NCBI RefSeq assembly: GCF_933509905.1
Contig: NZ_OW150024.1
Span: 1,724,001-1,788,000, forward strand
Source of the DNA: Trichlorobacter ammonificans
GTDB lineage: Bacteria > Desulfobacterota > Desulfuromonadia > Geobacterales > Pseudopelobacteraceae
Reading direction: 5' to 3'
DNA: 64,000 bases
Position 1 is the first letter of the stretch. Every line of letters begins with the position of its first letter. The position numbers and the translations under genes are program-made. The notes below the pieces were generated by a model. The model had not been told where the DNA came from, ran no database searches, and saw only the letters and a list, made by a program, of their open reading frames with translations. Positions 1 to 12,622 of this stretch are shown piece by piece.

Positions 1-1
1 G

Positions 2-1624
2 GAGGAACTGGCCCGGGCCGGCGAGCTGCGGGACGAGCTGGCCCGCCTGCTCAAGAATATCCACGACCTGGAGCGGCTGAACGGGCGGATCGCCATGGCC
101 GGCGCCAACGGCCGGGATCTGCGCTCCCTGCTGGACTCGCTGGAACAGATACCGGTCATACAGCGGTTGCTGGTCGACACCCGGTCAGAGTTGATCCGCG
201 AGTGCAGAGACTCCCTCGATCCCCTGGACGACCTGCGGGACCGGATCGGCCGGGCCATTGTCCCCTCCCCGCCCTTCTCCCTGCGGGAAGGGGGGATCAT
301 TGCCGAGGGCTACCATGCGGAGCTGGACGAACTACGCACCATCAGCCGCGAGGGCAAGGGATTCATCGCCCGACTGGAGGCCCGGGAGCGGGAGCGGACC
401 GGCATCGGTTCCCTCAAGATCCGCTACAACCGGGTGTTCGGCTACTACATCGAGATCACCAAGTCAAACCTCTCCGGCGTGCCGGCCGACTACATCCGCC
501 GCCAGACCGTGGCCAATGCGGAGCGGTTCATCACCGAAGAGCTGAAGAACTACGAAGAAAAGGTGCTGGGGGCGGAGGAACGGATCTGCGACCTGGAGTA
601 CAGCCTGTTCCAGGAACTGCGGGAAGAGGCGGCGGCCCATGGGGCGGCCCTCAGCCGTACCGCCGCCGGCCTGGCGCTGCTGGACATCCTGCAGGGGCTG
701 GCCACGGTGGCGGTGGAGCGGAACTACTGCCGCCCCACCGTGGACGACGGCGACCGGATTGAAATCATCGAAGGGCGCCATCCGGTGGTGGAGGCCATGA
801 ACCTGGGGGAGCGGTTCGTGCCCAACGACACCCTGCTGGACGGCGAAGCTCACCAAATTCTGATGATCACCGGCCCCAACATGGCCGGTAAGTCCACCTA
901 CATGCGCCAGACCGCCCTGATCGTGCTGATGGCCCAGATCGGCTGTTTCGTGCCGGCAACCTCGGCCCGTATCGGCATCGCCGACCGGATCTTCACCCGG
1001 GTCGGGGCCGGCGACAACCTGGCCCGGGGCCAGTCCACCTTCATGGTGGAGATGATGGAAACCGCCCACATCCTGCGCAATGCCACCCCGAAAAGCCTGG
1101 TGGTGCTGGACGAGATCGGCCGGGGCACCTCCACCTTCGACGGCCTTTCCATCGCCTGGGCCGTGGCCGAATACCTGCACGACACCGAACAGTGCCGGGC
1201 CCGCACCCTGTTCGCCACCCACTACCACGAACTGGCCGAGTTGGCGGCCAGCAGGGAGCGGATCACCAACCTGACCGTGGCGGTGCGGGAGTGGAACGAT
1301 CAGGTGATCTTCCTGCGTACCATCGTCCCCGGCGCCGCCTCCCACTCCTACGGCATCCAGGTGGCCCGGCTGGCCGGCATGCCGGCGGATGTCATCGAAC
1401 GGGCCAAAGAGGTGCTGAAGAACCTGGAGGAGGGGGAATTCGAGCAGGGAGCGCCCCGCATCGCCAAATCGCACCGTAAGACGGCAATCCCGGACAGCCG
1501 GCAGTTTTCCCTCTTTGAACCGCAGGGGGATCTGTTGCGGGAACGGTTGAAAAAACTGAACATTTCTGGTATGACCCCTCTGGAAGCTCTCAATCTGCTG
1601 GACGAACTGAAAAAAATGGTCTGA
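2..1624 (+). CDS. mutS: DNA mismatch repair ATPase MutS, 5'-truncated by window start
   Basis: The reading frame is open from base 2 of the window, so the N-terminal mismatch-recognition and connector domains lie outside. The visible 540 codons cover the lever/clamp region and the whole ATPase domain. The Walker A motif GPNMAGKST is near base 871 and the Walker B/signature [13 protein letters not shown] near 1108, followed by the conserved FATHYHEL. The C-terminal tail is typical of bacterial MutS. An internal ATG at 95 is not the start, because the frame before it reads as MutS (for example DLERLNGRI). The stop overlaps the next start (ATGA at 1622-1626), so amidase translation is probably coupled. 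In mismatch repair MutS binds mispairs and recruits MutL. Confidence 0.97.
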   Translation, partial: EELARAGELRDELARLLKNIHDLERLNGRIAMAGANGRDLRSLLDSLEQIPVIQRLLVDTRSELIRECRDSLDPLDDLRDRIGRAIVPSPPFSLREGGIIAEGYHAELDELRTISREGKGFIARLEARERERTGIGSLKIRYNRVFGYYIEITKSNLSGVPADYIRRQTVANAERFITEELKNYEEKVLGAEERICDLEYSLFQELREEAAAHGAALSRTAAGLALLDILQGLATVAVERNYCRPTVDDGDRIEIIEGRHPVVEAMNLGERFVPNDTLLDGEAHQILMITGPNMAGKSTYMRQTALIVLMAQIGCFVPATSARIGIADRIFTRVGAGDNLARGQSTFMVEMMETAHILRNATPKSLVVLDEIGRGTSTFDGLSIAWAVAEYLHDTEQCRARTLFATHYHELAELAASRERITNLTVAVREWNDQVIFLRTIVPGAASHSYGIQVARLAGMPADVIERAKEVLKNLEEGEFEQGAPRIAKSHRKTAIPDSRQFSLFEPQGDLLRERLKKLNISGMTPLEALNLLDELKKMV

Positions 1625-2928
1625 TGATCCACTACCTGCGTTACATAGCGCTGCTCTGCGCCCTGCTCCTGTTCTGCAGCGGCGTGGCGGCCGCAGCTCC
1701 CCGGAAGGCGCCATCCCCGCATCCTGCCGCCACCGTCACCAAAGCTCCCCCCACAGCCTCACCGGCCCACGTTCAGGAAATCAAGTACTGGTCCAACCCC
1801 GACTACACCCGCATCGCCATCGCCCTCGACCGTGACACCACCTGGAAAAGCAATGAACTGGACAAGGGAAGCGCAGGCAAGCCGGGACGGATTTTCATCG
1901 ACATCCAGAACGCCAGGCTCGGCCCGGCGGTCAAGGATATCCCGATCGGCGACGGCCTGCTGAAAAAGGTACGGGTCGCCCAGTTCAAGCCCGGGGTGGT
2001 CCGCATCGTCCTCGATACGGATAACTTCAAGGATTACAAGATATTCCCCCTGTCCGATCCGGCACGGCTGATCATCGACGTACGGGGAGAACGGCGGGAA
2101 GAGATCCACCGCCTGGAAGCCACCCTCTCCAGTCAGGTGCAGGAAGCGGCTGTTCCGGCACCGGCCGCACCGGCAAAGGCCGAGCAGCCGGTGCCGCCTC
2201 CCCCGCTCCCGGCTGCGGAAAAACCGGCCAAGGGGCGCAAGACGCCACCTGTCTCCAAGATCCGCAGAATTGTCGTGGATCCCGGTCACGGCGGCCACGA
2301 TCCCGGCGCCGTGGGTCCCACCGGCCTGCAGGAAAAAGAGGTGGTGCTGTCCATCGGCCTGAAACTGCGGGAGTTGCTGAAGGAAGAACTGGGCCTGGAT
2401 GTCGTGATGACCCGCTCGACGGATGTGTTCATTCCGCTCGAAGAACGGACCGCCATCGCCAACAAGGTGGGAGCCGATCTCTTCGTCTCCATCCATGCCA
2501 ACGCCGCCCCCAACCGTTCGGCCGCCGGCATTGAAACCTATTACCTGAACCTGGCCAAAACCGAGAAGGTGGCACAACTGGCCGCCAAGGAGAACGGCAC
2601 CACCCTGGAAAAGGTCAGTGTGCTGCAGGCGATTCTCTTCGACCTGATGGCCAATTACAAACTGAACGATTCCGCCCACCTGGCCGAGGAGATCCAACGG
2701 GCGCTCTACAAGGCGACCAAAAGCAGATACCCGGAGACCAAAAATCTGGGAGTCAAGCAAGGTCCCTTCTACGTGCTGGTGGGAGCCACCATGCCCAGCA
2801 TCCTCACCGAAGTCGCCTTCATCAGCAACAGCGTCGAGGAAGCGCACCTGAGAAATCCCGCCTACCTGCATCTGGCCGCCGAAGGGATCATGGAGGGGGT
2901 CAGGAGCTACATCGCCAGCCTGAAGTAA
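1624..2928 (+). CDS. amiC: Periplasmic N-acetylmuramoyl-L-alanine amidase (AMIN + amidase_3)
   Basis: 434 residues. An N-terminal signal peptide (hydrophobic residues about 6-24) is followed by a short Pro/Ala-rich linker and an AMIN domain (about 48-155, wall/septum targeting). A second Pro/Ala linker and the zinc-dependent amidase_3 domain (about 215-430) come next. Catalytic-domain motifs visible are DPGHGGHDPG and SIHANA (zinc histidines), an early Glu in EKEVVL, and the catalytic Glu in LTEVAFISN. It should cleave the bond between N-acetylmuramic acid and the stem peptide during cell separation. Start and stop overlap mutS and rsmI respectively, giving a tight three-gene unit. AmiC-like is inferred from architecture; regulation by an EnvC/NlpD-type activator cannot be judged here. 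Confidence 0.93.
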   Translation: MIHYLRYIALLCALLLFCSGVAAAAPRKAPSPHPAATVTKAPPTASPAHVQEIKYWSNPDYTRIAIALDRDTTWKSNELDKGSAGKPGRIFIDIQNARLGPAVKDIPIGDGLLKKVRVAQFKPGVVRIVLDTDNFKDYKIFPLSDPARLIIDVRGERREEIHRLEATLSSQVQEAAVPAPAAPAKAEQPVPPPPLPAAEKPAKGRKTPPVSKIRRIVVDPGHGGHDPGAVGPTGLQEKEVVLSIGLKLRELLKEELGLDVVMTRSTDVFIPLEERTAIANKVGADLFVSIHANAAPNRSAAGIETYYLNLAKTEKVAQLAAKENGTTLEKVSVLQAILFDLMANYKLNDSAHLAEEIQRALYKATKSRYPETKNLGVKQGPFYVLVGATMPSILTEVAFISNSVEEAHLRNPAYLHLAAEGIMEGVRSYIASLK

Positions 2929-3755
2929 TGTCCGCTCTTCTCTACATCGTGGCAACTCCCATCGGCAACCTGGAGGATATGACCTTCCGGGCGGTGCGCA
3001 TGCTCAAGGAGGTGGCGCTGATCGCCGCCGAGGACACCCGCCACTCCCGCAAGCTGCTGGCCCACTACGGCATTACCACGCCGCTCACCTCCTACTTCGA
3101 TCACAATCAGACCCTGAAGGGGGAGCGGATTCTCGCAACCCTGCGGGACGGCAAGAGCGTCGCCCTGATCTCGGACGCCGGGACTCCCTGTATCTCCGAC
3201 CCCGGCTACCACCTGGTGCGCGATGCGCTGGCCGAGGGGATACGGGTGGTACCGCTGCCCGGAGCCTGCGCGGCCGTAACCGCGCTTTCGGCTGCCGGCC
3301 TGCCCACGGACAGTTTTCACTTCGCCGGTTTTCCGCCGGCCAGGGAGGGAAAGCGCCGCAGCTTCCTGGCAGCCCTCGCCGGGGTACGGGCAACGCTCGT
3401 TCTTTACGAAGCTCCTCACCGGCTGGCGGCAACGCTGGCCGATATAGCCGCGGTTCTCGGAAATCGGCAGCTGGCGGTGGCGCGGGAACTGACCAAGCTG
3501 TACGAGGAGTTTCTGCACGGCACGGCACATACGCTGCTGGAGCAGGTACGGGACGGTCGGGAGCGGGGCGAGGTGGTGATCCTGATCGCCCCCGGCGACG
3601 GCATGTCGGCGGCTCCGGAGGGGCCTGCGCCGGAAGAACGCTTGCGGACTCTGCTGGCTCAGGGCCACTCGGTCAAGGAGGCGGCGGCCCTGGTGGCCGC
3701 AGCCACCGGCCTGCCCCGCCGGGAGCTGTACGCCCAGGCTCTGCTGCTGCGCTAG
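2928..3755 (+). CDS. rsmI: 16S rRNA (cytidine-1402 2'-O)-methyltransferase RsmI
   Basis: 275 residues, normal family length. It begins with the family signature LYIVATPIGNLEDMT, and the tetrapyrrole-methylase-like SAM fold carries SDAGTPCISDPG. RsmI methylates the ribose of C1402 in 16S rRNA using S-adenosylmethionine, helping decoding fidelity. The start overlaps the amidase stop (TAATG), indicating translational coupling in a mutS-amiC-rsmI run. The C-terminal 40 residues look like the small helical RsmI C-terminal domain. Confidence 0.95.
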   Translation: MSALLYIVATPIGNLEDMTFRAVRMLKEVALIAAEDTRHSRKLLAHYGITTPLTSYFDHNQTLKGERILATLRDGKSVALISDAGTPCISDPGYHLVRDALAEGIRVVPLPGACAAVTALSAAGLPTDSFHFAGFPPAREGKRRSFLAALAGVRATLVLYEAPHRLAATLADIAAVLGNRQLAVARELTKLYEEFLHGTAHTLLEQVRDGRERGEVVILIAPGDGMSAAPEGPAPEERLRTLLAQGHSVKEAAALVAAATGLPRRELYAQALLLR

Positions 3756-3822
3756 CAGTTAAGCGATGATCTGCTATACTTAGCCCCGAATACGGCAGAC
3801 CCGCCGGTTCCGGAGACCCTTG

Positions 3823-6800
3823 ATGCCCCTTGCACGCTTCAGCGACAAACGACTGGCTCTGCTGACCTTTTTCGGCCTCGTCTGTGCCGGTCTGCTGGGC
3901 AACTACTTCAAGCTCACCCTCTTTCTGAATGTCGACTTTCTGTTCGGCAGTATCTTCGCCCTGCTGGCCCTGCAGCGCCTGGGACATGGTCCCGGCATCG
4001 CCGCCGCCCTGCTGATCTCCTCCTACACCTACGCGCTCTGGAACCACCCCTTCGCCATCATCATCCTGACCGCCGAGGTCGCCGTGGTGGGCTGGCTGGT
4101 GTTTCGTCGCCGTCTGGGAATGGTGGTGGCCGACACCCTGTACTGGCTTGTCGTCGGCATGCCCCTGGTCTACCTGCTCTACCACCTGGTCATGGGGACC
4201 ACCCTTGAAAACACCATGGTGATCATGGTGAAGCAGGCGATGAACGGCATCGTCAACGCCCTGATCGCCCGGATACTGTTCAGCCTCTGCCGGTACTGCT
4301 CCCGCGATATCGAATTTTCCTTCCGGGAAATAACCCACAATATCCTCAGTTTTTTCATCCTCTGCCCCACGCTGCTGATCATGGCCCTTTCCAGCCGTGC
4401 CGACTTCAGCGATGCCGACCAGCAGATCCGGCGCCTGCTGCGCCAGGATATCGGCCAGATGCAGAACCGCCTGGAAACCTGGATTCACAACCGTACCACC
4501 GCCGTGAGCTTTCTTGCCGCTGAAGCGGCCCGACGGACGCCCCGCCAGATGCAGCCGCTGCTTGAGCAGAGCCGGTTGTCCGACGATAACTTCCGGCGCA
4601 TTCTGCTGCTGGACCGCTCCGACATCAGCAGTGCCGCCTCGCCGCAGAGCACCGGAGCGGTCGGCATTTCCTTCGCCGACCGCCCCTACCTGCCCATCGT
4701 CAGACAAACGTTACAGCCGATGCTGTCGGAAGTGGGGCCAAGTCGAATCGACCCCGCCAGTCCGCGCGTGCTGGCTCTGGCGCCGATCCTGCGGGCAGGA
4801 GCCTACGACGGCTGCATCGCCGGCGTGCTCGACCTGGCACAGATCCGCGCCTACCTGGAAAAAAGCTCCCGGCATTCCAGCAGCTACTTCACGCTGCTTG
4901 ACCGCCACGGCCATGTCATCACCTCCAACCGCGGCGACCAGCGGGCCATGACCCCGTTCCGGCGCGAGGCCGGAACACTTTCCCCCCTCGGTGACGGTCT
5001 CGCGCAATGGATTCCCCGTCTTCCGGCCAACACGCCGGCCACCGAGCAGTGGAAACAATCGTTCTACGTGGCCGAAAGCAGCATCGGAAAGCAGAACGAA
5101 TGGCGGCTGATTCTGGAACAGCCGCTGGCACCGCACCAGAAATTGCTGGCAACCCGCTATGCCAAACGTCTGACCCTGCTGTTCGGGCTGCTGCTGGCCA
5201 CGCTGGCCGTTGCCGAGCTGGTCAGCCGCAGATTCGCCCTGACTATGGAGCAGTTGCGGGCGATGACGGAAAATCTGCCGTCCCGCCTGGCCTCCGGCGA
5301 CATCATGATCGAGTGGCCGAAAAGCTCGGTGGTCGAAACCAGTGTACTGGTCCGCAACCTGCAGGAGATGGCCAAGACCATGTTCCAGCAGTTCCAGCGG
5401 ATCCGTCTGATCAACGCCACCCTTGAAGAGCGGGTTGCCGAACGGATGCAGGCGTTCGCCGAAAGCGAGGAGCGCTACCGCAGCCTCTTTGAAAACCATG
5501 CCGTGGTCATGCTGTTGATCGACCCGCAGACCAGCCATATCCTGGCTGCGAATCCGGCCGCCGAAGCCTTCTACGGCTGGTCGGCCGCAGAGCTGGCCAC
5601 CAAGAAACTGCAGGATATCGACACCCTGGCGCCTGAGACAATCGATGAGGAGCTGCGCCAACTTCTCTCCAGGCATTATAATCACTACTTTCTGACCCAT
5701 CGCCTGGCCGACGGTACGCTTCGGGACGTGGAGGTGTTCAGTTGCCCGGTGCAATCGGGAGGAACAACCGTTCTCTTTGCCATCGTTCACGACATCACGG
5801 AACGGTGCCGGGCCGAGCGGGAGCGCGAGCAGTTCCATGCCTTTTTCACCACCGCCGCCGACCTGATGTGCATCGCCGACCCCCACGGTGCTTTCAGGCA
5901 GGTCAATCCGGCCTGTTGCGAGGTGCTGGGCTACAGTGAGGAAGAGTTGCTTTCGCGCCCCTTCCTCGACTTCATCCATCCCGACGACAAACAGCGCACG
6001 GTGGAGGAGATGGCGCGGCAACTGCAGTCCGGCTATTCCCTCAACTTCGAAAACCGCTATATCCGCAAGGATGGTTCGGTCTGCTGGCTTTCCTGGCGCG
6101 CCATTTACAACAGCGATGACCGGACCACCTATGCAACGGCCCGTGACATATCAGAGCTGAAACGGGCTGAAGCAGAACTGCGCCAGGCCAAGGAGGCTGC
6201 CGAAGCGGCGAGTGTCGCCAAGAGCAGCTTTCTGGCGACCATGAGCCACGAAATCAGAACCCCGATGAACGGCGTTATCGGTATGACCGACCTGCTGCTG
6301 GACACCAGCCTGGACCCGACCCAGCGCGAATACGCCGAACTGGTCAAATATTCCGGCAGAAGCCTGCTGCGCCTGATCAACGACATTCTGGATCTCTCCA
6401 AAATCGAAGCGCACAAGATCGAGTTGGAAAGCGAGCCGTTCAATCTGCGCACTGCGATTACGGGTACCGTGGAGCTGCTTTCCCTGAAAGCCCGTGAAAA
6501 AGGGCTGACCATTGACTGGACCGTTGCCGACGATGTGCCGCTGCTGCTCAAGGGGGACGAGGGACGATTGCGCCAGATTCTGACCAACCTGCTGGGCAAC
6601 GCCGTCAAGTTCACCGCCCAGGGCCGGGTCTCCCTTGCGGTAACGCGGCAGGCGCTTGCGGAGCACCGGACAACACTGCATTTCGAGGTGCGCGACAGCG
6701 GCATCGGCATCGCTCCGGACAAGCAAAGGGTGATCTTCGAGCCCTTCTCCCAGGCCGATGCCTCCACCACCCGCCAGTACGGTGGGACCGGGCTGGGGCT

Positions 6801-7386
6801 GGCCATCAGCAAACAACTGGTGGAGTTGATGGGCGGAAGCATCCAGGTAGAAAGCACGGAAGGGGTGGGAAGCACCTTCCGCTTCACCGCTGTTTTCGAG
6901 ACACAGCCGGTCGCTGAGCAGCCTCCGCCACTGTCGGTGGAGCGGAGCCGCCCCACTGCGCCGCCGGATGCACGTCACATTCCCCCACAGCCCGCCGGAG
7001 CGGAACCGCCCCCGGCTCCTCGCCTGCTGCTGGCCGAAGACGATCCCACCAACCAGATCGTTATCAAAGCAATTCTCGGTCGTAACGGCTACCGGGTCGA
7101 CATTGCTCCGAACGGCGTCCAGGCGATCCGGATGCTGGAGCAGCAAGCGTATGATCTGGTACTGATGGATTGCATGATGCCGGAGATGGACGGATTCGAG
7201 GCAACCGCGATTATTCGCGACCGCTCCTCGGCGGTCCGCAATCATGACCTGCCGGTGATCGCGCTGACCGCCAACGCCATGAAGGAAGACCGCGAGCGCT
7301 GCCTGCAGGCCGGCATGGACGACTACCTGGCCAAACCGGTCGAAGTGGCCGATCTGCTGCTGCTGCTCGACCGGTGGCTGGGATAA
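3823..7386 (+). CDS. Membrane hybrid histidine kinase (multi-TM, periplasmic sensor, 2 PAS, HisKA, HATPase, REC)
   Basis: 1187 residues from ATG 3823, preceded by GGAG with 7-nt spacing; a TTG immediately before (3820) is an alternative start. The N-terminus has about five or six hydrophobic segments (to about residue 200). A periplasmic Cache-like region follows (about 205-435), then another membrane span, two PAS domains (about 547-665 and 672-790) and HisKA with phospho-acceptor His about 809 in [11 protein letters not shown]. HATPase (GTGLGL about 988) and a receiver with Asp about 1116 in LVLMDCMMP complete it. The ligand is unknown. The next genes are a solute-binding protein and a second, clearly paralogous hybrid kinase, suggesting a shared sensory circuit. 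No DNA-binding output is fused, so phosphotransfer to a separate partner is likely. Confidence 0.93.
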   Translation: MPLARFSDKRLALLTFFGLVCAGLLGNYFKLTLFLNVDFLFGSIFALLALQRLGHGPGIAAALLISSYTYALWNHPFAIIILTAEVAVVGWLVFRRRLGMVVADTLYWLVVGMPLVYLLYHLVMGTTLENTMVIMVKQAMNGIVNALIARILFSLCRYCSRDIEFSFREITHNILSFFILCPTLLIMALSSRADFSDADQQIRRLLRQDIGQMQNRLETWIHNRTTAVSFLAAEAARRTPRQMQPLLEQSRLSDDNFRRILLLDRSDISSAASPQSTGAVGISFADRPYLPIVRQTLQPMLSEVGPSRIDPASPRVLALAPILRAGAYDGCIAGVLDLAQIRAYLEKSSRHSSSYFTLLDRHGHVITSNRGDQRAMTPFRREAGTLSPLGDGLAQWIPRLPANTPATEQWKQSFYVAESSIGKQNEWRLILEQPLAPHQKLLATRYAKRLTLLFGLLLATLAVAELVSRRFALTMEQLRAMTENLPSRLASGDIMIEWPKSSVVETSVLVRNLQEMAKTMFQQFQRIRLINATLEERVAERMQAFAESEERYRSLFENHAVVMLLIDPQTSHILAANPAAEAFYGWSAAELATKKLQDIDTLAPETIDEELRQLLSRHYNHYFLTHRLADGTLRDVEVFSCPVQSGGTTVLFAIVHDITERCRAEREREQFHAFFTTAADLMCIADPHGAFRQVNPACCEVLGYSEEELLSRPFLDFIHPDDKQRTVEEMARQLQSGYSLNFENRYIRKDGSVCWLSWRAIYNSDDRTTYATARDISELKRAEAELRQAKEAAEAASVAKSSFLATMSHEIRTPMNGVIGMTDLLLDTSLDPTQREYAELVKYSGRSLLRLINDILDLSKIEAHKIELESEPFNLRTAITGTVELLSLKAREKGLTIDWTVADDVPLLLKGDEGRLRQILTNLLGNAVKFTAQGRVSLAVTRQALAEHRTTLHFEVRDSGIGIAPDKQRVIFEPFSQADASTTRQYGGTGLGLAISKQLVELMGGSIQVESTEGVGSTFRFTAVFETQPVAEQPPPLSVERSRPTAPPDARHIPPQPAGAEPPPAPRLLLAEDDPTNQIVIKAILGRNGYRVDIAPNGVQAIRMLEQQAYDLVLMDCMMPEMDGFEATAIIRDRSSAVRNHDLPVIALTANAMKEDRERCLQAGMDDYLAKPVEVADLLLLLDRWLG

Positions 7387-7416
7387 AGACAGGGTCAAGG
7401 AGCAGGGGGTAGGTAG

Positions 7417-8480
7417 ATGCCGCATGGTGTGAAAAAGCTGGTGCTCTCTCTGATGCTGTTGACCGTCATATTCTGCTCCGTACTCTGTTTCATACCGGCC
7501 GAGGCTGGGGAACAACCGCTGCGGGTGCTGGCATGGCCCGGGTATGCGGACCCCGATATCGTCAAGACCTTTGAGCAGCGCACGGGGGCCAGGGTGGAGG
7601 TAACCTTTGTCGGCACCGACCTGGAGCTGTGGACCAAGCTCAGCCGGAACAATGGTCGGGATTTTGATGTTTTTGCCGTGAACACCGCAGAACTGCAACG
7701 CTATATTGCTAAAGGTCTGGTTAGCGGCATTCCGGTGCAAGAGATTTCAAACCGCTCGAAACAACTCCCCAGATTCCGTGATTTAAACAGCATACGCGGC
7801 ATCGTGCACAATGGCACGGTGTACGCCATCCCCTATACCTACTCGGAGATGGGGCTGATCTATGACCGGCAACAACTCAAAAAGGCGCCGGAAAGCATTA
7901 CAGCACTCTGGGACAAGCAGTACCGCGGCAAAGTGATCGCCTACAATGCCGGGGTACATAATTTTTCTTTGGCGGCACAGACGCTGCGCCTCTCCTCCCC
8001 GTTCAGCATACCGCCGGCAGACATACCGGCGGTTGTCGATCGGTTGATCGCCCTGCGCCGAAATGTAACCGGCTTTTATACACAGCCGGAAGAATCAGTC
8101 GCCATGTTCAAGAATCGCAAAGCTGCCTTAATGTTTGCCAACTTTGGCACGCAGCAGGTGCAACTGCTGAAAAAAGCCGGCGTCGATGCCGGTTATGCGC
8201 TTCCCAAAGAGGGCGCTCTGGCTTGGCTGGATTGCTGGGCCATCACTCGCGAAGCGAAAAACAAAAAACTGGCCGCAGCCTGGATCAACTACCTGCTGGA
8301 CGATCTGCCGGGAAAGGCATTGACAAGCCGTCAGGGGTTGGCCAACACCACAGCGGAATCGCCCTCTATCACACCAGAAAAGCTGATACTCTGGCTGGAG
8401 CCGGTTGAAGACGAAGCTCGCCGCGATCAACTGTGGGGCAGAATCGTTTCAGGCAGCTCTGCTGCAAAGGTGCTGGCCCC

Positions 8481-8484
<4 letters not shown>
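7417..8484 (+). CDS. Periplasmic extracellular solute-binding protein (polyamine/spermidine PotD-like fold)
   Basis: 355 residues. A Sec signal peptide (hydrophobic about 7-24, cleavage near AEA-GEQ) is followed by the start of a class II periplasmic binding protein (LRVLAWPGYADPDIVKTFEQRTG), resembling PotD/PotF-type proteins. No permease or ATPase gene is adjacent. Instead the gene lies 30 bp after one hybrid kinase and its stop overlaps the proposed TTG start of a second (TTGA at 8481-8484). This context suggests a ligand-presenting subunit for sensing rather than transport. The ligand cannot be told from sequence; polyamine is only the fold-based default. Confidence 0.85.
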
Positions 8485-10897
<2,413 letters not shown>

Positions 10898-10904
<7 letters not shown>

Positions 10905-11725
10905 ATCCGGTAATTCTCCGGATCGCTGAACAGTTGACGGAGCAGCAGGTTGTTCAGGTGGTGCCCGGTCTTGTGAGCCTCCACCTTGCCGAGGATACGG
11001 TAGCCGCTGGTATAGAGGTCGCCGATCAGGTCCAGTATCTTGTGATTGACCAGTTCCTTGCGATAACGCAACCCCTGCGGATTGAGCACATCCTCGGCCC
11101 CCACCACCACGGCGTTATCCAGCGATCCCCCCTTGGCAAGCCCCATCTTTTGAATCGCCTCGATCTCCTCCTGCATGGTGAAGGTACGGGAGTTGAGGAT
11201 GGAAAAGGCGTTCTCCACATCGGCCACCCGCCGCTTCTGCTGTCCGACCGGTGGACGGAACTCGATGGTCATGGTGATATCCAGGGTATTGAGCGGCTTG
11301 ATCCGCACCCAGGCGTCACCATGGGTCGCCTCCACGGTTTTCAGCACCTTCAGGTAGACGTTCTGCTCCGGAAACTCGTACACTCCCGCCTTCCACATCC
11401 CCTGGTAGAACTCCCAGGCCGACCCGTCCAGGATCGGCACCTCCGGCCCGTTGATGTAGACCAGGCAGTTGGTGACTCCGGCGTAGTAGAAGGCGGCCAT
11501 CAGGTGTTCGATGGTGGAAACCGTCACACCATCCTTCGCAATCAGCGTCGAGAGCCGGGTATCGGCAACCTGGTCGTAGCGGGCCGGAATCTGCACGCCG
11601 TTCAGCACAAAGACGATCCCCTGCTCACGACGGGGCAGGAATTCAAGGTTGACCTCGTGACCTGAGTGGAGCCCGATACCGGAAAGTTTGAAGATGCGGT
11701 TGATGGTAGTCTGTCGTTTGATCAT
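10898..11725 (-). CDS. lpxC: UDP-3-O-acyl-N-acetylglucosamine deacetylase LpxC
   Basis: 275 residues, somewhat shorter than the usual 300-310, the C-terminal tail being short. LpxC is the zinc deacetylase committing precursor to lipid A. Motifs seen are TIEHLMAA (zinc His and catalytic Glu, residues about 71-78), the HKILDLIGDLY block with a zinc His and Asp, and GHHLNN carrying the C-terminal catalytic His. It shows the organism makes LPS. ATG at 11725 has only a weak ribosome binding site. cysE lies 15 bp upstream on the same strand, so the two may be cotranscribed. Confidence 0.95.
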
Positions 11726-11740
11726 GGGTGCGATATCCGT

Positions 11741-12418
11741 CTATTGGCCGGCCAGACGCTGTTTCAGCTCGTCGTGCTCTTTCTGCAGCGCCTCGTATTT
11801 CTGTTCCAGGCTCCTGACCTGGTCGAACAGGCAGGCGATGGCCGTGGCCGAGGGGTCCGGCAGCTTGCCGTGCTCAAGATCCGGGCGTCCCTCTTTGGCC
11901 GCCTCCTGGGCCATCACCACCTTGCCCGGAATGCCGACCACCGTGGCGTTGGGAGGCACTTCCTTCACCACCACCGAGTTGGAACCGATCTTGGCCCCCT
12001 TGCCCACGGTGAACGGTCCCAGCACCTTGGCACCGGAGCCGATCACCACCTTGTCCTCAAGCGTGGGGTGGCGCTTGACCTTGTCCCAGGTAACCCCCCC
12101 CAGGGTGACGCCGTGGTACAGGGTGACGTCGTCGCCGATTTCGGCGGTTTCGCCGATCACCACCCCCATACCGTGGTCGATGAAGAAGCGCTTGCCGATC
12201 TTCGCGCCGGGATGGATTTCGATGCCGGTCAGAAAACGGGAGAGATGGGAGGTAAGGCGTCCCAGGAAGTAGCATTCACGGGTCCAGCACCAGTGGGCCA
12301 GCCGGTGAAACCAGACCGCATGCAACCCCGGATAGCAGAAAAACACTTCAAGGGAACTGCGGGCCGCCGGGTCGCGATCAAATACGGAGCGGATATCATC
12401 CCGAATACGACTGAACAT
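11741..12418 (-). CDS. cysE: Serine O-acetyltransferase CysE
   Basis: 225 residues from ATG 12418, chosen because AAGGAG lies 7 nt upstream; an in-frame upstream ATG at 12445 lacks that. The protein has the helical N-terminal part followed by left-handed beta-helix hexapeptide repeats with the catalytic [16 protein letters not shown] region and YHGVTLGG. It transfers acetyl from acetyl-CoA to L-serine, the first step to cysteine. The last 30 residues ([20 protein letters not shown]) form a predicted coiled coil in place of the usual short interaction tail. Confidence 0.94.
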   Translation of the reverse strand: MFSRIRDDIRSVFDRDPAARSSLEVFFCYPGLHAVWFHRLAHWCWTRECYFLGRLTSHLSRFLTGIEIHPGAKIGKRFFIDHGMGVVIGETAEIGDDVTLYHGVTLGGVTWDKVKRHPTLEDKVVIGSGAKVLGPFTVGKGAKIGSNSVVVKEVPPNATVVGIPGKVVMAQEAAKEGRPDLEHGKLPDPSATAIACLFDQVRSLEQKYEALQKEHDELKQRLAGQ

Positions 12419-12534
12419 CGTGCGTCTCCTTGGTATAGGCGTCATTTTCCTCTACCATACCCCATTGATTTAGTCAAAGACTGCATCGGGCTTGCTACGC
12501 CACACTTACCGTAGTATGGGCAGGTAATTACTGC

Positions 12535-12563
12535 TCGACAATAAAACCGGTTTTCAATATGAT
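12535..12563 (+). promoter_or_regulatory. Sigma70-type promoter for fumarase
   Basis: TCGACA (12535-12540) and TATGAT (12558-12563) are separated by 17 bp, each a 5/6 match to consensus. The predicted start near 12570 gives a leader of about 53 nt before the fumarase ATG. Confidence 0.6.
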
Positions 12564-12622
12564 GCACGGGATTTTGATTGTATACGGTATTATTTCACAT
12601 CACAGGAAAGGAGCACCGCACC

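Noticed and set aside
12465-12477. FNR-like TTGAT...GTCAA between cysE and fumarase
   Set aside because: The half-sites are 3 rather than 4 bp apart, so it does not fit the CRP/FNR geometry.
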